Positions 1 through 7,196 of a stretch of 64,000 nt of DNA are shown here, in pieces; positions within the stretch are counted from its first letter, which is position 1; every line of letters starts with the position of its first letter. A program made the position numbers and the translations under genes. Origin of the DNA: Treponema sp. (GTDB taxonomy: Bacteria > Spirochaetota > Spirochaetia > Treponematales > Treponemataceae); assembly GCA_024402635.1 (NCBI GenBank), contig JAKSTJ010000002.1, positions 1-64,000 on the forward strand. The letters are read 5' to 3'. Below the pieces are notes generated by a model. The model searched no databases, was not told the origin of the DNA, and saw only the letters and a list, made by a program, of their open reading frames with translations.

Positions 1-195
1 AAAGATAAGATTAATCCACTTATTGGTTCTGCTGGTGTATCTGCAGTTCCAATGGCTGCACGTGTAGCAAACAAAGTTGGTATGGCTGAAGATCCTACAA
101 ACTTCCTCTTAATGCATGCTATGGGACCAAATGTATCTGGTGTAATTGGAACTGCAATTGCTGCCGGTGTATTTATTGCTACATATGGTCATTAA
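1..195 (+). CDS. Sodium-pumping decarboxylase beta subunit, C-terminal end (partial)
   Basis: The window opens inside this gene in frame 1, and the stop codon is at 193-195. The 64 visible residues (starting [20 protein letters not shown] and ending FIATYGH) look like the C-terminal end of the integral membrane beta subunit of oxaloacetate, glutaconyl-CoA or methylmalonyl-CoA decarboxylase Na+ pumps (OadB/GcdB family). In that family the beta subunit couples biotin decarboxylation to Na+ export, and residues such as [11 protein letters not shown] and [18 protein letters not shown] are typical of the final segment. The substrate cannot be told from this fragment. A Na+ pump next to an NhaC antiporter would fit sodium-based energetics, but this is inference. 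A terminator follows. Confidence 0.85.
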   Translation, partial: KDKINPLIGSAGVSAVPMAARVANKVGMAEDPTNFLLMHAMGPNVSGVIGTAIAAGVFIATYGH

Positions 196-218
196 TAAAT
201 AATAATTAATATAATAAT

Positions 219-255
219 AGGGTTGTCTTTTGTTACGGAGGCAATCCTTTTTTAT
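219..255 (+). terminator. Rho-independent terminator after the decarboxylase gene
   Basis: AGGGTTGTC pairs with GGCAATCCT (9 bp with two G-T wobbles) and is followed by a run of Ts. It sits 24 bp after the stop codon and just before the ribosome-binding site of the next gene. Confidence 0.7.
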
Positions 256-268
256 ATAAGGAGATGTT

Positions 269-1111
269 ATGTTTAAAATTAAAGAATGTAAAAAACAGGC
301 TTTAGCAAGTCTAAAAGGAAAATGGAAAGCACCTGTATTAGGTCAGCTTATTTATTTAGCATTAACTCTTGTAGCATTTGCACCATACATGATCATATAT
401 TTCAATATTTTGCGTCAAACTTCAAATATTGTTTATTATGACAGTTATTCACCTGTTACTGTTATGCTTCTTGGCGTAGGAATGTTATTTTCATTGATTC
501 TTTACATGGGATATATTGTATGTATTTTACCTGCTTTGATGATGGGTATGATGAAGCTTTCTGCAAAAGTTGCAAATAATGTAGAAGATCTTTCATGTAA
601 AGAAGTTTTCAGCGGTTTTAAAATGTATGGAAAATCTTTAGGCTCGTTCTGGTGGGTTTATCTCTGGACAATGCTTTGGATGATGACACTTTATGTTCCA
701 ATTATAATTACAATGTCTATAAGTACAGCGGCTGTATTATCAAATAATGTAGTTTTAGAATTGATTATGGCTATTTTAAGTTTAGTATTAATTATTGGAT
801 TTTACTGGCTGATTATTTATAAATCTATCCGTTACAGCATGATCTGGTATGTACTTGCAGATGATAAATCAGTTCCTGTAATTCAGGCAATGAATATCAG
901 TAAGCAGATTACAAAAGGTCATACATTAAAATTATTCCTTCTTAATTTAAGTTTTATTGGATGGGAAATTCTTGGAATTTTAAGTTTAGGAGTTGGTTTA
1001 TTGTGGGTTGGACCTTATAGTCAGGTTTCTCATTATAATGCATATAGAGTTTTAAGAGATGCTGCATTTCCAAAGAATGAAGAAATAGCTGCTCCTCAGA
1101 TTACAGAATAA
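269..1111 (+). CDS. DUF975 family integral membrane protein
   Basis: This is a 280-residue protein with about five or six hydrophobic segments and the N-terminal signature of the DUF975 family (IKECKKQALASLKGKWK, then a first membrane helix). DUF975 proteins have no firmly established function. The cytosolic loop after the second helix, with GMMKLSAKVANN, is also usual for the family. AAGGAG at 258-263 lies 5 nt before the ATG and fixes the start. The gene is monocistronic: a terminator precedes it and a two-hairpin repeat follows. Family membership is by recognition and the role is unknown. Confidence 0.75.
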   Translation: MFKIKECKKQALASLKGKWKAPVLGQLIYLALTLVAFAPYMIIYFNILRQTSNIVYYDSYSPVTVMLLGVGMLFSLILYMGYIVCILPALMMGMMKLSAKVANNVEDLSCKEVFSGFKMYGKSLGSFWWVYLWTMLWMMTLYVPIIITMSISTAAVLSNNVVLELIMAILSLVLIIGFYWLIIYKSIRYSMIWYVLADDKSVPVIQAMNISKQITKGHTLKLFLLNLSFIGWEILGILSLGVGLLWVGPYSQVSHYNAYRVLRDAAFPKNEEIAAPQITE

Positions 1112-1198
1112 AAACTCTGTCTATTGAACATGTTCGCTCTCGCGAACGAATTATAAATCCTCAGTTGTTGAAACAACTGAGGATTTATAATTTTAAAC
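1110..1198. repeat. Two-hairpin repeat element, copy A
   Basis: One hairpin pairs GTTCGC with GCGAAC. A second is a perfect 19-bp or longer stem from 1151 to 1190 (TTATAAATCCTCAGTTGTT and its reverse complement). The whole block recurs at 59442-59528. Both copies lie directly 3' of a minus-strand gene, here 12 nt past the nhaC stop. On the minus strand the small hairpin is capped by GAGA, a GNRA tetraloop. It may act as a bidirectional terminator or a 3' mRNA-stabilising element. Confidence 0.8.
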
Positions 1199-1209
1199 TT
1201 TTATTCAGT

Positions 1210-2769
1210 TTATTTAGTTTTCTTTGATACTATTGATTTAATTATAAATAAAGTTCCGAATAATAATCCTAATCCTACTAACCATGAAATAATACCAGAT
1301 GTAAAGATTCCAAGATTTAATGTAAGACCTGCAACAATGTATGTTACAAATGAAACTGCAGCAACAGTAATTGCATATGGTAATTGTGAAGAAACGTGTT
1401 TTACGTGATCACATTGTGCACCAGCAGAAGCCATAATTGTTGTATCTGAAATTGGAGAACAATGGTCACCACAAACAGCACCTGCCATACAAGCTGAAAT
1501 TGAAACAATACGAATTGCACCTTCTGGGAATGCTGCAATACAGATTGGAATAAGGATACCAAAAGTTCCCCATGAAGTTCCAGTTGCAAAGGCAAGGAAA
1601 CATGCAATTACAAATATAATTGCTGGTAAGAACATTTTTAATCCTGATGCTGAACCTGAAACAATTCCTGCAACATATTCTTTTGCTCCAAGACTGTCTG
1701 TCATTCCTTTAAGTGTCCATGCAAGGGTAAGAATTAAAATTGCTGGTACCATTGCTTTAAATCCATCTGGAACACATGCCATAGCATCTTTAAATGAAAT
1801 AACTTTTCTAAGAAGGAAGTAAATAATTGATATAATTAATGCTCCGAATGATCCTAATACCAAACCAACAGAAGCGTCTGAATTAGAGAAAGCTTCAATG
1901 AAATTTAAGTAAGATTCACTTTCGCCATCAAAGAATCCACCAGAATAAATCATTCCGATTACAGAAAGAATGATGAGAACAATTACAGGGAAAATCAAAT
2001 CTATAACTTTTCCGTTTGATTTTTCATCAGCAACAACATCTGCACTGTCGTTCATTACTTCAAGAGCTTTTTCGTATTTTGACATTGAACCAAATTCAAA
2101 CTTCATGAAAACCATGGCAAACATCATTACAAGAGTGAATAATGCATAGAAATTGAATGGAATTGCTTTACAGAAAAGAAGAATTCCGTTTTCACCTTCT
2201 GTTACGAATCCTGCAACTGCTGCTGCCCATGAAGAAATTGGAGCAATAATACAAACAGGGGCTGCGGTTGCATCAATAAGATATGCAAGTTTTTCTTTTG
2301 AAACACCTTTTTTATCTGTTACAGGTTTCATTACTGAACCTACAGTGAGACAGTTGAAGTAGTCATCAATGAAAATGAGCATTCCTAATACAATTGTACA
2401 AACCTGAGCACCAATTTTAGTTTTAATATGTTTTTTTGCCCAGTTACCAAAGGCTGCCGAACCTCCTGATTTATTCATCAGAGCAACCATAATTCCAAGA
2501 ACAACTAAGAATACCAGAATACCAACGTTGTATGAGTCTGAAAGGGATGAAACTAAACCATAGCTAACGGCATCATCACCTTCTCCTACTGTGTTGTTGA
2601 AAAGTTGTGAAAGAAATCCTGTAAATCCTGTCTGATAATTCATTGAAAAGAATCCTGCTCCGATTACAATTCCAATAAATAATGAAGAAAAAACTTCTTT
2701 TGTGATTAATGCCAGAACAATAGCAACTATTGCTGGAACTAAAGACCAGAATGTACCTACAAATTGCAT
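1210..2769 (-). CDS. nhaC: NhaC family Na+/H+ antiporter
   Basis: This is a 519-residue polytopic membrane protein with about 11-13 hydrophobic segments. NhaC family hallmarks are visible: the FIDDYFNCLTVGSVMKP region near residue 135, GTSWGTFGILIPI near residue 400, and CGDHCSPISDTTIMASAGA near residue 435. The family exchanges external protons for internal Na+, and related members exchange substrates such as lactate and malate, so the exact counter-ion is not certain. An excellent ribosome-binding site (AAGGAGG) lies upstream. The gene is 20 nt downstream of a 53-residue ORF in the same direction, so the two are probably co-transcribed. Confidence 0.85.
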   Translation of the reverse strand: MQFVGTFWSLVPAIVAIVLALITKEVFSSLFIGIVIGAGFFSMNYQTGFTGFLSQLFNNTVGEGDDAVSYGLVSSLSDSYNVGILVFLVVLGIMVALMNKSGGSAAFGNWAKKHIKTKIGAQVCTIVLGMLIFIDDYFNCLTVGSVMKPVTDKKGVSKEKLAYLIDATAAPVCIIAPISSWAAAVAGFVTEGENGILLFCKAIPFNFYALFTLVMMFAMVFMKFEFGSMSKYEKALEVMNDSADVVADEKSNGKVIDLIFPVIVLIILSVIGMIYSGGFFDGESESYLNFIEAFSNSDASVGLVLGSFGALIISIIYFLLRKVISFKDAMACVPDGFKAMVPAILILTLAWTLKGMTDSLGAKEYVAGIVSGSASGLKMFLPAIIFVIACFLAFATGTSWGTFGILIPICIAAFPEGAIRIVSISACMAGAVCGDHCSPISDTTIMASAGAQCDHVKHVSSQLPYAITVAAVSFVTYIVAGLTLNLGIFTSGIISWLVGLGLLFGTLFIIKSIVSKKTK

Positions 2770-2789
2770 TTTTTATTTACCTCCTTAAA

Positions 2790-2951
2790 TTACTTTGTTA
2801 ATTTTGAAAAATCTGCCTTTAGTGGTTCTTTTACCCCGGCATCTTCAAGTTTTTGAATTACTTCAATTGCAAATTCCAGTTCGTCGAGAGAATCTGCAGC
2901 TGTGTAAGTTTTGATTTGTTTTAAAGCTTTGAGTACGTCTTCATTAGTCAT
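2790..2951 (-). CDS. Small 53-residue protein upstream of nhaC
   Basis: This short frame runs from ATG at 2951-2949 to TAA at 2792-2790. It begins MTNEDVLKALKQIK and ends KADFSKLTK, and is soluble, acidic and likely helical throughout, with no signal peptide. A strong ribosome-binding site (GGAGG, 5 nt before the ATG) and the 20-nt spacing to nhaC argue that it is a real gene rather than chance. I do not recognise its family. Its position suggests a small partner or regulator of the antiporter, but nothing in the sequence proves this. Confidence 0.75.
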   Translation of the reverse strand: MTNEDVLKALKQIKTYTAADSLDELEFAIEVIQKLEDAGVKEPLKADFSKLTK

Positions 2952-3113
2952 AACAACCTCCGTATTTTTTTTACAATAAAAATTATATCATTGATTATTT
3001 ACTAAGTAAAAAAAAATCACTAAGAATTGTAGATTATACAAAATTGGAATATATAAAAATTGATTTTTTATAGAATGTAGAATCTTTTTATGTTATATTT
3101 AATCATATAAGTT

Positions 3114-4289
3114 ATGAAAAAATCGTCTGGAAAGAAAAAGTTTTTAAGAGATATAAAATATGCTCTTCAAAATCCTTTTACTTATGGTTATATTCTCATT
3201 GCAATTTTAATTATTTTTGCTACCAGTATTGTTTTTAAATATGAAACACAAACAGATAGTGGAATTGAAACTCCGGTTGATTCAATCTGGTTTACACTTG
3301 TAACAATTGGTGCCGGATATTTTGATTATTGTGTAAAATCTGTTCCCGGTAGAATATCAGCATTTATTCTTCTTATCATGGGAATGCTTTTACTAAGTGT
3401 AATTACTGGTAAAATTGCATCATCTTTTATGGAAATTCAGTTAAAAAAAGATAAAGGTCTTAAAGGTATTAAGCGTATGAAAGGTCATTTTTTACTTTGT
3501 GGATGGCGCCCTGGTTTTGAAAAAATTCTCGATAGCGTTTTAACTTCCAATCCTGATATTGCACCAGATATGATTGTTCTTATAAATGAAGCTCCTGGTG
3601 AAAATATGACTCAACTTAGGGCAAAATCAAAATTTAAAGGGATTAATTATATTTATGGTGATTTTTCAGATGAATCGGTTTTAAAAAAAGCAAACATTGA
3701 ATCTGCTGAAAGAGCCCTTGTTATTTCTGATCATTCGCAAAAATATTCGGAACTGGAAGTTGATTCAAGAACTGTTCTTTCCGTATTAACAATGGAAAAT
3801 CTAAATCCTGGAATTTATGTTGCCGCTGAATTAAATGATGCTAAGTTTGAAAAACATTTGCAGATGGCTCATTGTGACGAAATAATCCTTACAACAGATT
3901 ATGAACATAGTCTTCTTGCTACCGCTTCCAGTGGCCGTGGTTATTCAAATGTAATTCGTGCATTAATTGGTGATGATGCTGATTCAGGAATTTTAATTGA
4001 AGATATACCATCAGTTTTTATTGGCAAAACTTATGGAGAGTATCAGACAGAACTTTCTAAAAAAACAGGTTCCAATGGTGTTTTAGTAGGAATTTTATTG
4101 AATACAGGAAATTTTCATCAGAGAAGAAAAGATGCTTTAAGAGAAGCTCAAAAAAATCCTGATGTTAAGAAAATTGTTGATGATCTTAGAAAGGTAAAAA
4201 CTTTAAAAAGTAATGAGCCGGTTTTAGTTCCATCACCTGATTTTGTAATTCAGAAAAATTCAAAGGCAATTTTTGTTAAGAGTAATTAG
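3114..4289 (+). CDS. Two-helix ion channel with RCK (TrkA-N) domain
   Basis: The 391-residue protein has a first membrane helix (about 22-41), a pore loop with a filter-like stretch TIGAGY (64-69) and a second helix (about 81-105). A cytoplasmic RCK/TrkA-N nucleotide-binding domain starts near 123 with HFLLCGWRPG. This is the MthK-like plan of a gated K+ channel, where RCK domains form a ring opened by Ca2+ or nucleotides. The filter differs from the usual TVGYG, so K+ selectivity should not be assumed. The ATG lacks a Shine-Dalgarno sequence. The next two genes, a cNMP-binding protein (12 nt on) and a transporter, follow closely and probably form one transcription unit. Confidence 0.8.
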   Translation: MKKSSGKKKFLRDIKYALQNPFTYGYILIAILIIFATSIVFKYETQTDSGIETPVDSIWFTLVTIGAGYFDYCVKSVPGRISAFILLIMGMLLLSVITGKIASSFMEIQLKKDKGLKGIKRMKGHFLLCGWRPGFEKILDSVLTSNPDIAPDMIVLINEAPGENMTQLRAKSKFKGINYIYGDFSDESVLKKANIESAERALVISDHSQKYSELEVDSRTVLSVLTMENLNPGIYVAAELNDAKFEKHLQMAHCDEIILTTDYEHSLLATASSGRGYSNVIRALIGDDADSGILIEDIPSVFIGKTYGEYQTELSKKTGSNGVLVGILLNTGNFHQRRKDALREAQKNPDVKKIVDDLRKVKTLKSNEPVLVPSPDFVIQKNSKAIFVKSN

Positions 4290-4301
4290 GAGTTTTTATA
4301 T

Positions 4302-4820
4302 ATGGATGAATTTGAAAAAGTTTTGCCTAAACTCGTAAAGATTCAGCTTTTCTCGGACTTTAATCTTGAAAACGAAAATGATTGTAGAATTCTTAAAATG
4401 GTTTATGAAAATTTAACTCTTAAGAATTTTAAGAAAGGTGATATAATTATTAAAGAAGGAGATTACGGAGATTCTTTCTATATATTATATTCTGGTTCAG
4501 TTCAGGTTTTAAGAAATACTCCTGCAGGTGATAAAATTGCTCTTGCAAATCTGACAGCAGAACAGAATATTTTCTTTGGAGAAACTGCATTAATCAGTAA
4601 AGATACACGTTCTGCAACGGTAAAAGCATCTTCTGATTGTACAGCTGTTGTTTTATCCAGTAAAAAATTTATTGATTTGTGTGATAAAGAACCTTTGCTT
4701 GGTTATAGAGTAATTATTCAACTGGCAAGAAGAATGGCTAAAACAATCAGAGATACAAATTCTGATAAAGCAACATTATATGAAGCATTATTTAATGAAA
4801 TTGAAGAAGGAGGCTATTAA
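4302..4820 (+). CDS. Cyclic-nucleotide-binding domain protein
   Basis: The 172-residue protein is a single CNB (CAP/PKA-R type) domain with no DNA-binding helix-turn-helix and no membrane helix. GDIIIKEGDYGDSFYILYSG (about 47-66) forms the beta roll. The phosphate-binding cassette FFGETALISKDTRSATV (about 91-107) keeps the glycine, the glutamate and the arginine that contacts the cyclic phosphate in known members, so ligand binding is plausible. It lies between an ion channel and a transporter with gaps of 12 and 3 nt, which suggests a detached regulatory subunit for one or both. That partnership is inferred from position only. Confidence 0.85.
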   Translation: MDEFEKVLPKLVKIQLFSDFNLENENDCRILKMVYENLTLKNFKKGDIIIKEGDYGDSFYILYSGSVQVLRNTPAGDKIALANLTAEQNIFFGETALISKDTRSATVKASSDCTAVVLSSKKFIDLCDKEPLLGYRVIIQLARRMAKTIRDTNSDKATLYEALFNEIEEGGY

Positions 4821-4823
4821 TTT

Positions 4824-6179
4824 ATGGCTGAAAGTATGAAATGGATTGTACTTGGAATTGCAATTCTAATGTATGTTTGTGTAATTGCGTTTCAGGAAAG
4901 AAAAGTTGTTTATACTACAATTGCAGCTGTTTTAGTAATAATTCTTGGAATTATTTTCCCTGATTATATATTTACTCTGCCTCCTGAACAGGCTGCTAAT
5001 GGTGGATTTTTAGCAAGAACTTATGCACTTACTCATTCTTTATTTGAAGTAATTAACTGGAATGTTATATTAATCTATTTAGGAAGTATGACAATTGCTG
5101 CATTATTCCTATATTCAAATGTTCCTGCCAGAATTGCTGATGGAATTATTAACTCAAGTAAGAATACAGGCATTGCTATTGTTTTAATTCTTGCCATGAC
5201 TGGTATAATTTCAATTTTTGTTGAAAATGTAGCAACTGTTCTTGTAATGGCTCCAATTGCTCTGGCACTTTGTAAAAAACTTAGAATGAATCCAACAAAT
5301 TTTATGATTGGACTTGCTGTTATGTCTAATCTGGAAGGTACTGCAACTTTAGTAGGAGATCCTCCTTCTATGATTTTTGCAAGTTATGCCGGATACAATT
5401 TTAATGACTTCTTTGTTCATAATGGAAAACTGTCAATTTTCTTCCTGATTCAGGCAGGATTAATAACAGGATGTATTTTCTTTTATTTCTTCTTTGCAAA
5501 AGCTGGAAAGAACAAAGTTGAAGTAGAAAAAACAAAAGTTATTTCATGGGTTCCATTTATTATTCTTCTTACAATGATAATTGGTCTTGCAATGGTTTCA
5601 TTTATTCCAACTGATTTTCCTTATTTAAGTGGACTTTTTGTTCTTGCATTAGGTATTATTTCAGTTCTCTGGTATGTTTTATTTCAGAAGAAAAACGGAA
5701 AGGAAGTTTGGGAATTAATAAAAGGATTGGATTGGGAAACAATTTTCTTCCTTTTAGGAATATTTATTGTTGTTGGAGGAATTCAGGAAGCTGGACTTTT
5801 AGAAGAATTTGCGATTTTCCTTGCAAAGATTTGTGGTGGTTCGAAATTCCTTGGATTCTTTGTTATTTTAATTGTATCAGTTGTAATCAGTGGATTTGTA
5901 GATAATGTTCCATATATAATTGCAATGCTGCCAGTTGCGGGAAGTATGGCTGATACAATGGGACTTTCAAAAGAATTGTTTATGTTTGCACTTTTGATTG
6001 GAAGTTGTCTTGGAGGAAATCTGACACCATTCGGAGCATCTGCAAATGTAGTTTCAATGGGAATTGTAAAGAAAGAAGGTTATCCAATGAGATTCAGCGG
6101 ATGGTTAAAAATTGCAGTTCCATTTACAATTTTGACAACAGGAGTGGCAGCTCTCTGTTTATGGTTAATCTGGGCATAA
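4824..6179 (+). CDS. ArsB/NhaD-type (ion transporter superfamily) membrane transporter
   Basis: This 451-residue protein has about 11-12 membrane segments. GTATLVGDPPSMI (near 174-186) and NVPYIIAMLPV (near 365) match the paired re-entrant loop motifs of the ArsB/NhaD/CitT ion transporter superfamily. Members export arsenite or exchange Na+ for H+, or take up dicarboxylates, and the sequence alone does not decide between these. No arsR or arsC is nearby, so arsenite export is less likely than ion exchange. The gene starts 3 nt after the cNMP-binding protein, indicating translational coupling, and is followed 15 nt later by rsgA. Confidence 0.8.
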   Translation: MAESMKWIVLGIAILMYVCVIAFQERKVVYTTIAAVLVIILGIIFPDYIFTLPPEQAANGGFLARTYALTHSLFEVINWNVILIYLGSMTIAALFLYSNVPARIADGIINSSKNTGIAIVLILAMTGIISIFVENVATVLVMAPIALALCKKLRMNPTNFMIGLAVMSNLEGTATLVGDPPSMIFASYAGYNFNDFFVHNGKLSIFFLIQAGLITGCIFFYFFFAKAGKNKVEVEKTKVISWVPFIILLTMIIGLAMVSFIPTDFPYLSGLFVLALGIISVLWYVLFQKKNGKEVWELIKGLDWETIFFLLGIFIVVGGIQEAGLLEEFAIFLAKICGGSKFLGFFVILIVSVVISGFVDNVPYIIAMLPVAGSMADTMGLSKELFMFALLIGSCLGGNLTPFGASANVVSMGIVKKEGYPMRFSGWLKIAVPFTILTTGVAALCLWLIWA

Positions 6180-6194
6180 AAGGCGGATATATAC

Positions 6195-7181
6195 GTGAAA
6201 GGTATTGTTATAGCAGGTACAAATAATTTATTTACCGTTGAATGTGAAGATGATGTTATTAGAAACTGTACAATCAAAGGAAAAAAATTAAAACAGGATA
6301 AAAAATTTTATAATCCAATTGCACCGGGAGATTTTGTTGAAATAGAAGTTGATCCTATAAATGATGAAAAAGGTCAGGTTCTTTCTATTGGCGACAGAAA
6401 AAATACTTTCCTGCGATGGAATGTAAAAGGTAGATGTCCTCAGTTACTTGCAAGTAATCTGGATTATTTGATTCTTGTTACAACTCCAGATGAACCTCCA
6501 TTTAGACCTCGTTTTATTGACCGTGCTTTAGCTCAGGCTGAACATCAGGGAATAAAACCTGTAATTGTTTGTAATAAATTTGATCTTGCCGAAAGAATGC
6601 AGACAGACGGCCGTGAAGAAGAATTTGAACAGATTGAACGTCATATTTCTATATGGGAAGATTTAGGCTATAAAGTTCTTCGTATTTCTGCTAAAACCGG
6701 CGAAGGAATGACAGAATTTGCAGAGTTGCTGGAAGATAAACTTTCTGCGTTTGTTGGTCAGTCTGGCGTTGGTAAGTCAAGTTTAATTAATGTTCTTGAT
6801 AATTCCTGTGTATTAAAAACAGGAAGTCTTTCTCAAAAGTATGGCAGAGGATGTCATACAACTACAAAAGGTACACTAATTCATTTAACTTTAAATGAAT
6901 CTTTGGTTGATGGAATTCAGGGAAGAAAAGCAAATATTATTGATACTCCTGGAATCCGTCGTTTTGTTCTGGATGATATAGAAGCTGATAATCTTGCGTT
7001 GTATTTTAATGAATTTGAACCATTTGTTGGCAAGTGTAAATTTGGTTTGAATTGTAAGCATGATACAGAACCTGAATGTGCTGTAAGGGCTGCTGTGGAA
7101 AATGGGCAGATTACTCCAGAACGATACGACAGCTGGAAAAGAATTTCAAACGAAATCAGAACCGGTAGTTGGGAAGACTAG
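6195..7181 (+). CDS. rsgA: Ribosome small-subunit-dependent GTPase RsgA
   Basis: RsgA is a circularly permuted GTPase that acts in late 30S subunit maturation. The 328-residue protein shows the order expected of the family: an N-terminal OB fold, NKFD (G4) at about 132-135, SAKTGEG (G5), then GQSGVGKSSLIN (P-loop, about 191-202), DTPGIRRF (G3) and a C-terminal zinc motif CKFGLNCKHDTEPEC. The start is GTG at 6195, with AGGCGG 8 nt upstream. No ATG in the frame would keep the OB fold intact. It sits 15 nt after the transporter and 15 nt before mutS2, as part of the same run. Confidence 0.95.
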   Translation: MKGIVIAGTNNLFTVECEDDVIRNCTIKGKKLKQDKKFYNPIAPGDFVEIEVDPINDEKGQVLSIGDRKNTFLRWNVKGRCPQLLASNLDYLILVTTPDEPPFRPRFIDRALAQAEHQGIKPVIVCNKFDLAERMQTDGREEEFEQIERHISIWEDLGYKVLRISAKTGEGMTEFAELLEDKLSAFVGQSGVGKSSLINVLDNSCVLKTGSLSQKYGRGCHTTTKGTLIHLTLNESLVDGIQGRKANIIDTPGIRRFVLDDIEADNLALYFNEFEPFVGKCKFGLNCKHDTEPECAVRAAVENGQITPERYDSWKRISNEIRTGSWED

Positions 7182-7196
7182 TTTTATTTTTCAATT

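Noticed and set aside
4824-6179. Arsenite resistance operon
   Set aside because: No arsR, arsC or arsA is adjacent, and the channel and cNMP-binding neighbours point to ion homeostasis.
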